From NCBI GenBank assembly GCA_050953725.1, contig JBMNNB010000001.1:372001-436000 (forward strand): a DNA stretch of 64,000 bases, written 5' to 3'. Below, piece after piece: positions 41,303-50,588 of this stretch. A program made the position numbers and the translations under genes. Source of the DNA: DTU053 sp012520115 (GTDB lineage: Bacteria > Bacillota > Clostridia > Oscillospirales > Acutalibacteraceae). The notes beneath the pieces are model-generated. The model was not told the DNA's origin, ran no database searches, and saw only the letters and a program-made list of their open reading frames with translations. How positions within the stretch are numbered: the stretch's first letter is position 1; each line of letters starts with the position of its first letter.

Positions 41303-43192
41303 GTGAAAAAGGTGAAAAACAAACATAAAAAGACACATAAAGCACTTTGCCTTTTTTCACTTCTTCTTATTATTAGCCTGACCTTTTTCGGCGCCGGGGC
41401 AAGGGTATATAATGTAAACGGCTCGGAAATAGAACAGACAAATCAAAGGGAGAATGCCTCAAAGGGCTATAAGACCGCCCCTATTCCGGTTTTTTTAGGC
41501 GGCGATAAGGACAAGCTGCCCAAGTCCTTAGCCACCTTTACAAAATCACGTGAGGGCATATATTACAAAAGCCCCTCAATGACGACATTTTTAAAGGACG
41601 ATAAGCAATCTCTCATTGTCGCCGCCGTCAAGGGCAGCAGCGACAAGGCCTTCGGCACGGGCGAAATAGTAATCAAGCGCAGTAATGACAACGGCGTTAC
41701 ATGGGATTCCGAACGCACTGTTTTTCGCCTGCCCGTAAGGAAGTCGCCCAAATCCGCCAGCGATTTTTCCGCCGCCTTTAATTCGGAGTGCATCATTCAG
41801 TCTTATAAGGGCGAAATAATCCTTATGACAATCATGTACCCCGAAAGCAAGGGCGCAGAGGATGTCTCATGGGTCGAAAACGCAGACGTCTACAAGGAGA
41901 TAGACGGAGTACTTTACCCGGTGCTTTACAATACCCCTTCCGCCGTGGGCAAGACCATAAGCGCCGCTGTCCCGAAAGAGGAATACACCGTCCGTGAAAA
42001 CGGCTTTGTCTATACCCCGAACGGTGAAAAAACCCCATATTACCTGCCGCAAATACATTCTGCGGAAACTTACTTTGCAACAATGGGCGATATGTATTAC
42101 TGCGTCGGCGAGCCGGATTTTGCTTTTTCGCCCCCGCCATTGTTTCCTGAATACAAGCCCGGCACCGAGGCGGACATCTATGTGGGCAATGTCTATCTCA
42201 GCGTCGACATGCCCGAGTTCAGCCTGAATCTGCCCGTCCCCGTGACAAAAAGAAGAGCGGGCGACCTTGCCGAGACCTCAGCCGCCCCCTTAAGAGCGCC
42301 CGTCACGGCAAATGTTTTTGTCCTTAAAAGCACCGACGGCGGCGAGAGCTTTTCACAGCCGAAGAATATCACCTATCAGATTAAGGGCAAGGCGGACAAG
42401 GGCGTTCTGGGCTTTGCTTCAAACTGCGCCGCCGTGCTTCAGAATCAGGTCTACCTCGACATGAACGGCAGGCTGCTTGTCTTTTTCAAAAACCCCGACG
42501 GCATTTTCGCCGCATACAGTGACGACAAAGGAGAGAGTTTTAAACGAAGGCAACGGCTGACCCTCGCCTCTGCCTCGTTTTCCGCCTGCCTTGAGGACGA
42601 GGACGGAATACTGCTTCAGCTTGTATCAAAAAAGAAAAGCGGTGCTATAATCTCCCTCGAAAGCAGCGACAGCGGAGTTAAGTGGAACGACAGGCAAGGC
42701 ACCGGCCTTTATACTGGCGGCAGTATATCCGCCCTGCGCCTGCCCGTGGACAACGGCAAGGACAGCCCTTTCAAGTATGCCCCCTCAATGGAGCAGGGCA
42801 GAGAATATATAATTGTCGCCCACTGCACGGACAAGGGAGTACTGACCCTCGGCGCACTGAACCCCGGAGAGAAAATCGACTGGGTGTCCCAAAGGGAGTT
42901 TAAGGATACAAAGCTTTTCAATTCATCCGACAAATATAAGGACTATGTGGGCAAAAGCTGCCTTACGGTAATGCAAAACGGCAATTTAGGCATTGTCTAT
43001 GAGTCAGCCCCCGGCTCGCTAATATTATTCGAGCAGTTAAGCCTCGACTGGCTTTGCTCGGGAGAAGCGCCGAAGCTGAAGTCCCAAATCCCTCCGATTC
43101 TTGTACTTCTAATGCTTGCGGCGGCAGTATTGGCAGCGCTAACGATACTCTACGCACTGCTCAGAATGCTCTTAAAAAAATCGGCAAGATAA
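41303..43192 (+). CDS. Secreted/anchored sialidase-like BNR-repeat protein
   Basis: A 629-residue surface protein with an N-terminal signal segment (about 15-32) and a C-terminal transmembrane anchor (about 597-622) followed by a basic tail. Four Asp-box (BNR) repeats are visible: SNDNGVTW near 130, STDGGESF near 345, SDDKGESF near 410 and SSDSGVKW near 455. These mark a six-bladed beta-propeller of the sialidase clan. The first catalytic arginine of sialidases normally sits in a (F/Y)RIP motif; here the corresponding place reads YYKSPS, so the arginine seems replaced by lysine and activity on sialic acid is doubtful. It starts at GTG 41303 behind AAAAAGGG; GTG 41312 is also possible. It diverges from the esterase gene. 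Confidence 0.8.
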   Translation: MKKVKNKHKKTHKALCLFSLLLIISLTFFGAGARVYNVNGSEIEQTNQRENASKGYKTAPIPVFLGGDKDKLPKSLATFTKSREGIYYKSPSMTTFLKDDKQSLIVAAVKGSSDKAFGTGEIVIKRSNDNGVTWDSERTVFRLPVRKSPKSASDFSAAFNSECIIQSYKGEIILMTIMYPESKGAEDVSWVENADVYKEIDGVLYPVLYNTPSAVGKTISAAVPKEEYTVRENGFVYTPNGEKTPYYLPQIHSAETYFATMGDMYYCVGEPDFAFSPPPLFPEYKPGTEADIYVGNVYLSVDMPEFSLNLPVPVTKRRAGDLAETSAAPLRAPVTANVFVLKSTDGGESFSQPKNITYQIKGKADKGVLGFASNCAAVLQNQVYLDMNGRLLVFFKNPDGIFAAYSDDKGESFKRRQRLTLASASFSACLEDEDGILLQLVSKKKSGAIISLESSDSGVKWNDRQGTGLYTGGSISALRLPVDNGKDSPFKYAPSMEQGREYIIVAHCTDKGVLTLGALNPGEKIDWVSQREFKDTKLFNSSDKYKDYVGKSCLTVMQNGNLGIVYESAPGSLILFEQLSLDWLCSGEAPKLKSQIPPILVLLMLAAAVLAALTILYALLRMLLKKSAR

Positions 43193-43223
43193 GACCCTCC
43201 GTATTTGCGGAGGGTCTTAAATT
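43191..43223 (+). terminator. Terminator of the sialidase-like gene
   Basis: AAGACCCTCCG (43191-43201) and CGGAGGGTCTT (43208-43218) form an 11-bp stem, followed by AAATTTT. It overlaps the stop codon. Confidence 0.88.
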
Positions 43224-43344
43224 TTGACTTTGTTTTTTTATCTGCACTTATGCTCCGGCTTTGTATAAACTATATATAGACAGGCAAATTATTTTGTTAA
43301 TTACCCTCTAAGCTAAAATTTCTACATCAGAAGGGATGAATCAT

Positions 43345-44016
43345 ATGAAAACCAACGAAGGACTTATCGAATATGCTAAATCTAAGATAGGGTGTCCCTA
43401 TTGGTACGGTACATTCGGAAATATAGCATCTGAATCGCTCTTAAAGTATAAATCAAAGCAATATCCAAAGCATTATACAGAGAATAGAGAGGCTACTTAT
43501 CGTTCTCAGTTCGGAAAACAGGTGTTCGACTGTTCCGGCCTGATTAAAGGCTATCTGTGGACAGACGAAAACGGAAAGCTGAACTATAACAGCGCACAGG
43601 ATTTGAGTGCAAACGGATTCTATAAGGCATGTCCCGTATCAGGCACCATGGCGACAATGCCCGACATTCCCGGTCTGCTTGTGTTCATGCCCGGCCATGT
43701 GGGAGTCTACATCGGAAACGGCGAGGTAGTCGAGGCAAGGGGCTTCAGCTACGGAGTTGTCAAGACCGCACTGCTTAAACGCCCGTGGAAGAACTGGGGC
43801 ATAGCACCCTTTATACAGTATAAAGGGACAGGCGATATTGACGGGGATAACAAGCTCACCGCAAGAGACGCAAGGCTTGCATTAAGGATTGTGGCAGGCC
43901 TTGACAAGGCGGACGCCATTACAAAGATTCTTGCGGACTTTGACGGCGACGGCAAGGTAACAGCCGAAGACGCAAGGAAAATCCTAAAGAAGGTCGCAAA
44001 GATTCTCGACGACTAA
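43345..44016 (+). CDS. NlpC/P60 cysteine peptidase fused to a type I dockerin
   Basis: About 223 residues. An NlpC/P60 papain-like domain (to about 155) has the nucleophile in FDCSGL near residue 62, the histidine in PGHVGVYIGNG near 112 and a following acidic/polar residue, as in endolysins that cut peptidoglycan stem peptides. Two calcium-binding dockerin half-repeats follow: GDIDGDNKLTARDARLAL near 163 and DFDGDGKVTAEDARKIL near 198. These would dock to a cohesin scaffold. No signal peptide is seen. ATG 43345 has AAGGGATG 6 nt upstream; ATG 43336 overlaps it. Export by an unusual route, lysis release, or intracellular use are alternatives. It is flanked by AT-rich DNA and a terminator on each side. 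Confidence 0.88.
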   Translation: MKTNEGLIEYAKSKIGCPYWYGTFGNIASESLLKYKSKQYPKHYTENREATYRSQFGKQVFDCSGLIKGYLWTDENGKLNYNSAQDLSANGFYKACPVSGTMATMPDIPGLLVFMPGHVGVYIGNGEVVEARGFSYGVVKTALLKRPWKNWGIAPFIQYKGTGDIDGDNKLTARDARLALRIVAGLDKADAITKILADFDGDGKVTAEDARKILKKVAKILDD

Positions 44017-44032
44017 AAGACAGTATACAAAA

Positions 44033-44072
44033 CAGCAGCCGAATCCGAGTCGGGTTCGGCTGTAATTGTTTA
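44033..44072 (+). terminator. Terminator of the NlpC/P60-dockerin gene
   Basis: ACAGC-AGCCGAATCCGA pairs with TCGGGTTCGGCTGT (about 44033-44063), followed by AATTGTTT. Confidence 0.8.
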
Positions 44073-44126
44073 TGCCGAATTAAGCTTTCTATTCGTTAAA
44101 TTATTATTACTTTTTGTTGCTTTTCC

Positions 44127-44156
44127 TTGTTTTAGTTTGATTCGTTATGCTATAAT
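44127..44156 (+). promoter_or_regulatory. Promoter of the PHP phosphoesterase gene
   Basis: TTGTTT (44127-44132), 18-bp spacer, perfect TATAAT (44151-44156), followed by an about 85-nt leader. Confidence 0.65.
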
Positions 44157-44246
44157 TAACCTGATTTGTTAATAGGCTGAATCCTTATTGGTTTCACATT
44201 TAATTGCGAAACAGGTTTGGCACTGAAGTTTTAAAAGGAGAAATAT

Positions 44247-44990
44247 ATGTACCTCAGAGAACCCTGCTATGACATCGACGAACTAAAGCTTGAAAACCTG
44301 CACATCCACACCTTCCATTCGGCCTGCGGAAAGCCCGAAATGCAAATGGAAAGCATAATCAGAGAGGCCGAAAGGGCCGGACTTAAAAAAATCGCACTGA
44401 CCGACCATTTTAACGACCCTGATTACCCCGCAATCGAGTACAACAAGGAGATGAAAGCGGAGATAGACGCCCTCGGCACTGATATTGAAGTGCTTTACGG
44501 CATGGAGCTTTCGGCCTACGGAGTAGGCAAATTCCTTGACAGAATAGAGATAAACGAGGCACTTGATTACAGACTGTATTCCTGCAACCACTACAACATG
44601 CCCTATTGGGAGCACCCGGAAGAAAAAACTCCAAGAGCCTATGTCCAGCACCAGATTGACATAGTCACTTCCTTAGCAAAATCCGGCAGAGCAGACTGCA
44701 TAGCCCACCCCTTCATCGGCAGGTTTGTCGCCTGCTTTGAGGACAGGCAGCTTGTTACAAACGAGATGACTGACAACGAAATCGGCGACATCCTCACGAT
44801 TCTTAAAGAGCACAATGTCGCATACGAGCTTAACGCAGGCGCAATTCTCGGCTATCCCGAATTTTCAAAGCGAATCTGGCACTACGGCAAGGAGGTAGGC
44901 GTTGTTTTCCACATGGGAATGGACGCCCACACGCTTAACAGAATCGACACTGCCGAAACAGCAGAAAATTTCAAAAAGTTATTATATTAA
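44247..44990 (+). CDS. PHP-domain phosphoesterase
   Basis: A 247-residue metal-dependent phosphoesterase of the PHP family, the fold used by histidinol phosphatase HisK and polymerase-associated phosphatases. Metal ligands are readable: NLHIHTFHS near residue 17, LTDHF near 50, YGMELSA near 77, SCNHYN near 108, IAHPF near 152 and GMDAHT near 230. With no other histidine genes nearby, the substrate is open. It starts at ATG 44247 behind AAAGGAG. It is monocistronic or loosely linked to the aminotransferase gene 78 bp downstream. Confidence 0.9.
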   Translation: MYLREPCYDIDELKLENLHIHTFHSACGKPEMQMESIIREAERAGLKKIALTDHFNDPDYPAIEYNKEMKAEIDALGTDIEVLYGMELSAYGVGKFLDRIEINEALDYRLYSCNHYNMPYWEHPEEKTPRAYVQHQIDIVTSLAKSGRADCIAHPFIGRFVACFEDRQLVTNEMTDNEIGDILTILKEHNVAYELNAGAILGYPEFSKRIWHYGKEVGVVFHMGMDAHTLNRIDTAETAENFKKLLY

Positions 44991-45068
44991 GCTTTATCGC
45001 AACGGCAAATAATGATATAATATATTTTTGACAGACATAAGTCACAAACCATAATATCGGAGGTTTTT

Positions 45069-46352
45069 ATGAAAGCTTTATCGGCATTTTCCCGCGAGGA
45101 ATTACTTGCATTTGAACAGGCGACAGCAAAGCAGTATGAAGAATTCCTTGCGCAAAAGCTCAGCATCGACATGTCAAGAGGTAAGCCCTGCACACAGCAG
45201 CTTAATCTTTCCGATTCCATTCTCGACAACGTAAATACCGAAACCGGATTCAAAAGCGCAAACGGTACCGAGTGCCGCAATTACGGCATTCCCGCAGGCA
45301 TTGATGAGTGCAGGCAGCTTTTTGCCGATATCTTAGAAGTTAAGCCTGAAAATATAATAGTAGGCGGCAATTCGAGCCTTAACCTTATGTTTGACTATGT
45401 TGCCCAGTGCATGCTTAAAGGCCCGACGGGCGAAAAGGGCTGGGCCTTCGAGGACGAGGTAATCTTCCTTTGCCCCGCACCCGGCTATGACAGACATTTC
45501 TCAATATGCGAATACCTCGGAATTAAGATGGTCAATGTCCCCATGCTCGCAACTGGTCCCGATATGGATGTGGTTGAGGAGCTCGTTAAGAATCCCAAGG
45601 TTAAGGGTCTTTTCTGCGTACCCAAGTATTCAAACCCCATGGGCATAACCTTCTCTGACGAAACGGTGGAGAGATTCGCCAAGTTAAAGCCCGCCGCAAA
45701 AGATTTCAGAGTTATCTGGGACAATGCCTACTGTATTCATGACTTATATGAGGAGAGCGATAAGCTCCTGAATATCCTCACTGAGGCCGCAAAGTACGGC
45801 AATGAGGATACCTTCGTCGTATTTACCTCCACCTCAAAGATAACCTACCCCGGCTCGGGAGTTTCCGCTATCGCCGCTTCAACCAACAACATAAAGGCCA
45901 TTATGGCAAGGCTTACGATGCAGACAATAGGACACGATAAAATAAACCAGCTTCGCCACGCCCGTGCATTTAAGGATATGAAGGCTCTTAATGAACACAT
46001 GCAGCGCCACGCCGAGATACTCAGGCCCAAGTTCGAGGCAGTCCTCGATATCCTCTCAAAGGAACTCGGTGAATTAAATATAGCCTCATGGAACAAGCCC
46101 AGAGGCGGATACTTCATCAGCCTTGATGTAGAGGTCGGCAGCGCAAAATATGTGGGCAAGCTGTGCAAGGATGCGGGTCTTGTGCTTACGACCGTGGGAG
46201 CAACCTTCCCCTACGGAGTTGACCCGGAGGATAAGAATATCAGAATCGCCCCCACCTTCCCGCCGGTTGACGAGCTTAAAATCTGCTGCAGCCTGCTTTG
46301 CTGCTGCGTAAAGCTCGCCGCCGCAAGGGAGCTTCTGGGCAAGACGGAATAA
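45069..46352 (+). CDS. PLP-dependent aminotransferase (class I, aspartate aminotransferase subgroup Ic type)
   Basis: A 427-residue fold type I aminotransferase. It shows RNYGIPAGIDECRQLFADI near residues 70-88 and the cofactor asparagine/tyrosine regions VIWDNAYCIHDLY near 218-230. The Schiff-base lysine lies in STSKITYPGSG near 257, and the carboxylate-binding arginine in IRIAPTFPP near 398. The overall pattern fits the Corynebacterium-type aspartate aminotransferase subgroup, often labelled only 'aminotransferase'. It starts at ATG 45069 behind ATCGGAGG. It is followed by ispF after 18 nt, probably on the same mRNA. Confidence 0.88.
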   Translation: MKALSAFSREELLAFEQATAKQYEEFLAQKLSIDMSRGKPCTQQLNLSDSILDNVNTETGFKSANGTECRNYGIPAGIDECRQLFADILEVKPENIIVGGNSSLNLMFDYVAQCMLKGPTGEKGWAFEDEVIFLCPAPGYDRHFSICEYLGIKMVNVPMLATGPDMDVVEELVKNPKVKGLFCVPKYSNPMGITFSDETVERFAKLKPAAKDFRVIWDNAYCIHDLYEESDKLLNILTEAAKYGNEDTFVVFTSTSKITYPGSGVSAIAASTNNIKAIMARLTMQTIGHDKINQLRHARAFKDMKALNEHMQRHAEILRPKFEAVLDILSKELGELNIASWNKPRGGYFISLDVEVGSAKYVGKLCKDAGLVLTTVGATFPYGVDPEDKNIRIAPTFPPVDELKICCSLLCCCVKLAAARELLGKTE

Positions 46353-46370
46353 AAATTAGGAGTCGATAAG

Positions 46371-46850
46371 GTGTACAGAATCGGTCACGGATATGATGTG
46401 CATAGGTTCGAGGAGGGGCGAAGGCTCGTCCTCGGCGGTGTGACCGTGCCTTACGAAAAGGGGCTTCTGGGTCATTCCGATGCGGACGTCCTCTGCCACG
46501 CCGTAAGCGATGCGCTGCTCGGCGCCGCCGCTTTGGGCGATATCGGCAGGCATTTCCCCGACACGGACGAAAGCTTTAAGGATGCCGACAGCATAGAGCT
46601 TTTGAAGACCGTGGTTTCAAAGCTTAAAGCAAAGGGTTTTTCGGTTGTGAATATCGACGCTACGATAATAGCCCAAAGACCGAAACTCGCAAATTATATC
46701 GACTCAATGGTAAATAATATAGCTGCAGCCTGCTGTTTACAGCGGGACCGTGTAAATGTTAAGGCGACAACCGAGGAGGGGCTGGGCTTTACGGGCGCAA
46801 TGCTCGGCATAGCCGCCCATGCGGTCTGTCTTATAGAGAAAACTGATTAA
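46371..46850 (+). CDS. ispF: 2-C-methyl-D-erythritol 2,4-cyclodiphosphate synthase
   Basis: A 159-residue trimeric zinc enzyme of the MEP isoprenoid pathway. It shows RIGHGYDVHRF with the metal ligands Asp-x-His near 8-12, LGHSDADVLCHAVSDALLGA near 33-52, DIGRHFPDTD near 56, and the C-terminal NVKATTEEGLGFTG. Standard length. It starts at GTG 46371 behind TTAGGAG. No ispD is adjacent. Confidence 0.97.
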   Translation: MYRIGHGYDVHRFEEGRRLVLGGVTVPYEKGLLGHSDADVLCHAVSDALLGAAALGDIGRHFPDTDESFKDADSIELLKTVVSKLKAKGFSVVNIDATIIAQRPKLANYIDSMVNNIAAACCLQRDRVNVKATTEEGLGFTGAMLGIAAHAVCLIEKTD

Positions 46851-46905
46851 AATACAGCATTCAGAAGAAAAGGCGGCAAGTCACTTTTCCTGAATAAAGA
46901 AGGCG

Positions 46906-47793
46906 GTGTCTGAGCTGAGCTCTGCTATTTCGGATTTTTTCGCAAACGTGCGCAACGTTTTCTTCGGCTTCAATTTCATAACGGATATACTCGATATCCT
47001 CTTTGTAACTTTTTTGATTTACAGCCTTGTGGTGCAGCTCAGAAAGAGCCAATCAATTCAAGTTATCAAGGGTCTGATTCTTGTTGCCGTAATTTACGCC
47101 GTAGTACACTTCCTCGGAATGCAAACAAGCGAATATATCTTCAATCAGCTTTTCTCCAACGCTTTCCTGATTGCCGTAATCGTTTTTGCTCCGGAAATCA
47201 GGCAGGCTCTCGAGCATGTGGGCAGAAGCAACCTCGGCAACTTCTCTCTTATTGCGCCCAATAAGCCCGAGGCGCAGATATTAGACTCGATTAATGCAGT
47301 CGTCAGAGCCTGCTCGTCAATGAGCAGGGACAAAATCGGCTCGCTTATCATCTTCCAGCGCAAGTCTTATTTGGGCGAGCTTACGAACGACAGCGTAACA
47401 ATAGACGCCGTCACCACGCCGGATATGGTACTGAGCATTTTTTACCCTAAATCCTCAATGCACGACGGCGCAATCGTAATAAAGGACGGCAGGATTACTG
47501 CCGCAAGGTGCATTGTCCCCATGCGCAACGACAGGGAGCTTTCCGGCGATATGGGCACAAGGCACAGGGCAGCTCTGGAAGTCAGCATTAAAAGCGACGC
47601 CATAGCAGTCGTTACCTCGGAGGAAACGGGCATTATCTCGATTGCAGTCGACGGTCAGCTCTGGAGAGGACTGAAAGACAGCGAGCTCAGAGAAAGACTC
47701 ACAACATTGCTGCTGCCCTCATCAGACAGCAAGGACACGCCCTTTGAAAAGCTTCGAGGTGTCTTTGAAAGGAGGAAGAAGAATGAAAAATAA
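46906..47793 (+). CDS. cdaA: Diadenylate cyclase CdaA (c-di-AMP synthase)
   Basis: A 295-residue membrane cyclase joining two ATP into c-di-AMP, which governs potassium, osmotic and cell-wall balance. Three N-terminal membrane segments (about 25-100) precede the DAC domain with the catalytic MHDGAIVI near residue 188 and GTRHRAALE near 220. It starts at GTG 46906. Its end overlaps cdaR by 11 nt. A hairpin-forming stretch in the 55-bp gap after ispF could separate transcripts. Confidence 0.97.
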   Translation: MSELSSAISDFFANVRNVFFGFNFITDILDILFVTFLIYSLVVQLRKSQSIQVIKGLILVAVIYAVVHFLGMQTSEYIFNQLFSNAFLIAVIVFAPEIRQALEHVGRSNLGNFSLIAPNKPEAQILDSINAVVRACSSMSRDKIGSLIIFQRKSYLGELTNDSVTIDAVTTPDMVLSIFYPKSSMHDGAIVIKDGRITAARCIVPMRNDRELSGDMGTRHRAALEVSIKSDAIAVVTSEETGIISIAVDGQLWRGLKDSELRERLTTLLLPSSDSKDTPFEKLRGVFERRKKNEK

Positions 47794-49120
47794 CGCTTCC
47801 TCAAAACCCAAAACAGAAAAAACAGAACAAAAGCGCAAAACAAAAAAACGCTTCAGCCTTGACAGCTTCTTCGGCGACAGCAGGGTTGTTCTGATAATAT
47901 CCTTCATACTCTCGCTGTTTTTATGGATAGTTGTTTCAATGTACGCAAGCCCCGTCGACGTGCGGGAGATTAAGAATGTCAAGGTCACGCTGAACCTTGA
48001 GGACAGCCTGCCTGCAAAGCTTAATCTTGCCATCTTCGGCGAGAAGGAATTCTATGTGGATGTAACCGTCAGGGGCAAAAGGTATCAGTTAAGCGACTCC
48101 GCACTTGCGGCGGAAAACCTTCAGGTAATAGCCCAGATGAACTATGTAGACAAGGCGGGCATTAATACCCTGCCGCTCAAAGCCTCCTTTGCTAACGGCG
48201 GCGGCTCACTTGAAATCATCAGCCTTTCCCGCACCGAAATAGATGTATATTTCGATACATTAAAAACCCAGCAATACACCCTTGAGCCGCAGATAATACA
48301 TGACGGCTTTGAAATCGCAGCCGAGGGCTTTATCAGCGAAACACCCATACTCTCGTCCTCGGTCGTGGAGCTTTCAGGCCCCGCCACGGAAATCAATAAG
48401 ATTAAGGACGTCTACGCAAAGACGACACTGAAGGAGCCTCTCTCCACAAACAGCACCCTGCCCGTCACAATCGAACCTAAGGGCGAGGGCAGCGAGCCCT
48501 TAAAGTACATCGAAAGCAGCTCGGGCGACATTACTATGACGATTCCCATTAAGAAAATAATGACGCTGCCCACAACTGTCAGCTTCATTAATGCGCCGTT
48601 AGCCTATTCGGAGGGCTTCCTTGATATGTCGTTTGAGCCGAAGCAGGTAAAGGCAGCCGTTTCCGCCGAGCTTGCGGATACGGTAGACAGCTTCCCCATA
48701 GGCATAATAGATTTCAGCACTCTCTCCCTCGGCGTTAATGTCAGGGAGTTCCCGCCGGTATCCTCGGCGCCGATTACGATTCTTGACGACAGCATAAAGA
48801 GCTTTAGGGTGGCAATCGACACAAGTAAAATGAAGGAAGCCGTGTTTGACATACCGCTGACCAATTTCAGCGCCGCAAATGTGCCGGAGGGCAAGAAGGT
48901 CACGCCCATGGACGGCACCCTGAAGGAGGTCAGAATAATAGGCTTGGAACAGGACATCGCTTCTTTAAATGCTGACGGCATATATGTGGAAACCGACCTC
49001 TCCTCCCAGCCCGTCACCGACGGAATAATCACAGTACCCGTCAAGATTTTCGTAAAGAGCAACACAAGCTGCTGGGCATACGGCGAATACAAGGTCAGAG
49101 TAAGAGTTTCCGCAAAATAA
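47783..49120 (+). CDS. cdaR: CdaR, YbbR-domain regulator of CdaA
   Basis: About 445 residues. A basic cytoplasmic N-terminus and one membrane segment (about 35-57) precede an extracytoplasmic stack of about four YbbR beta-domains, each near 80-90 residues (first near VDVREIKNVKVTLNL, last near VFDIPLTNFSAANVPEG). CdaR proteins bind CdaA and tune c-di-AMP synthesis. ATG 47783 follows GGAGGAAG and lies inside the end of cdaA, so translation is coupled. Confidence 0.93.
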   Translation: MKNNASSKPKTEKTEQKRKTKKRFSLDSFFGDSRVVLIISFILSLFLWIVVSMYASPVDVREIKNVKVTLNLEDSLPAKLNLAIFGEKEFYVDVTVRGKRYQLSDSALAAENLQVIAQMNYVDKAGINTLPLKASFANGGGSLEIISLSRTEIDVYFDTLKTQQYTLEPQIIHDGFEIAAEGFISETPILSSSVVELSGPATEINKIKDVYAKTTLKEPLSTNSTLPVTIEPKGEGSEPLKYIESSSGDITMTIPIKKIMTLPTTVSFINAPLAYSEGFLDMSFEPKQVKAAVSAELADTVDSFPIGIIDFSTLSLGVNVREFPPVSSAPITILDDSIKSFRVAIDTSKMKEAVFDIPLTNFSAANVPEGKKVTPMDGTLKEVRIIGLEQDIASLNADGIYVETDLSSQPVTDGIITVPVKIFVKSNTSCWAYGEYKVRVRVSAK

Positions 49121-49157
49121 GTTAATATAAATTCAATAAAAGCAAAGGAGGGCCGAA

Positions 49158-50564
49158 ATGAAAAAGAGGATACTGTCACTCATAGCCCTTTCTTTGCTTT
49201 TTTGCTTTTCTTTAAGCGGCTGCTCGATAGGCCTGAAGGCCGTTGACAATCTGTTAAGAGCACCAAAGCTCACAGGCGAGAATGCCGACTTAAACAAAGC
49301 CTTTGAGGACTCGGTCCGCAAGGGCAAGGATTCGAGCATTATTTTAAAACGGCCCTCAAACGGCAGCTACCGCTCGTCCTTTATTATGTATGACTTAGAC
49401 GGCGACGGCATAGAGGAGGCCTTTGTTTTCTATGCTTTATCCGAAGACAAAACCGCCACAAGGCTTAATGTCCTTTCCCGAACAACCGGCGCATGGAGCT
49501 CTGTCGCCGACTTCCCCGGCACAGGAATCGGGGTATATGAGATTCTTTTCTCAGACCTTAACAACGACGGTATAAAAGAGATTATAGTCGCTTGGAAAAT
49601 TACAGAGACAACAACCATTAAGAATATGACCATCTACGGCGGTCAGTCGAGCGTCGGGCTTGCAAAGGATGTATTAAAGCCCCGTGCCAATGAGAACTAT
49701 TCCGCCCTGACCGTGCTTGACATAGATTCCGACGGCAAAAACGAAGTTCTGTTCACCCATTTCGATACCACAACGGAGCGCAGCCGTGCCTTTGCGAGAG
49801 TCTTGAAAATGGACTCTAACGGCGACATCAAGCATGCGGGCGAAGCCGCATTGAACCCGAAAATCAGCTCATATACCTCCTTTAAAACCGAATATATCGG
49901 CGAAATGCCGAGAGTATATATAGACGCCCACACCGGCGGCGTGCAGATGCTGACCGAAATGCTTTACTGGGATAAGGAGAACGGCAAGCTCATTGCTCCG
50001 TTTTACATCAGTGAGGCGGGCGTAAACCCCCTTACCCTCAGAAATGTTGCAGTTGAAAGCTTCGATATCAACTCCGACCGCAAAATCGAAATCCCCCTGA
50101 CTTCCGTTCTGCCGGGCAGCAGCGTTACGGGAAGCGACAGCTCAATAAGTGCCTCTCTGTATATAGTAAACTGGTCGGTTTATGAAAATGAAAAGTTCAA
50201 CACCGTCAGGCGCACCTATTACAATCTGAACGACATGTATTCGATTGTCTACCCGGACGACTGGCAGAACAGGGTAGCCATAACCCAGAATCTCACCGAC
50301 AGACTGACGGTCTTCTCTTACTATTCCTCAGGCAGCAAAAAGACCGGCCCGGAACTGTTCTCAATCAAGGCCTTTCCGGTCGTGTCCTTCCATACCGACC
50401 TGCTGGGCGATTATCAGCAGTTTCTGAGCAACAAAGACTACACCTACGCATACAGAATAACGCAGGAGGGCGAAAAATTCGGCATCACCGAAGGCTTTAT
50501 AACCTCCGAGTTTACAGCATTAAAAACCCAGTCCCAGACAACAAATATGCTTGCAAGAAATTGA
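49158..50564 (+). CDS. Lipoprotein with VCBS/FG-GAP-like calcium-loop repeats
   Basis: A 468-residue lipoprotein with lipobox LSGC near residues 20-23, so it sits outside the membrane. Calcium-loop repeats of the FG-GAP/VCBS kind are clear: DLDGDGIEEAFV near 80, DLNNDGIKEIIV near 134 and DIDSDGKNEVLF near 188, suggesting a small beta-propeller. The C-terminal third is a globular domain I do not recognise. It stands between cdaR and a response regulator/sensor kinase pair with short gaps (37 and 24 nt), so an envelope-sensing input to the kinase or CdaA is plausible inference. Confidence 0.8.
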   Translation: MKKRILSLIALSLLFCFSLSGCSIGLKAVDNLLRAPKLTGENADLNKAFEDSVRKGKDSSIILKRPSNGSYRSSFIMYDLDGDGIEEAFVFYALSEDKTATRLNVLSRTTGAWSSVADFPGTGIGVYEILFSDLNNDGIKEIIVAWKITETTTIKNMTIYGGQSSVGLAKDVLKPRANENYSALTVLDIDSDGKNEVLFTHFDTTTERSRAFARVLKMDSNGDIKHAGEAALNPKISSYTSFKTEYIGEMPRVYIDAHTGGVQMLTEMLYWDKENGKLIAPFYISEAGVNPLTLRNVAVESFDINSDRKIEIPLTSVLPGSSVTGSDSSISASLYIVNWSVYENEKFNTVRRTYYNLNDMYSIVYPDDWQNRVAITQNLTDRLTVFSYYSSGSKKTGPELFSIKAFPVVSFHTDLLGDYQQFLSNKDYTYAYRITQEGEKFGITEGFITSEFTALKTQSQTTNMLARN

Positions 50565-50588
50565 CAGGCTAAGAAAGGGGAAAGCTCT

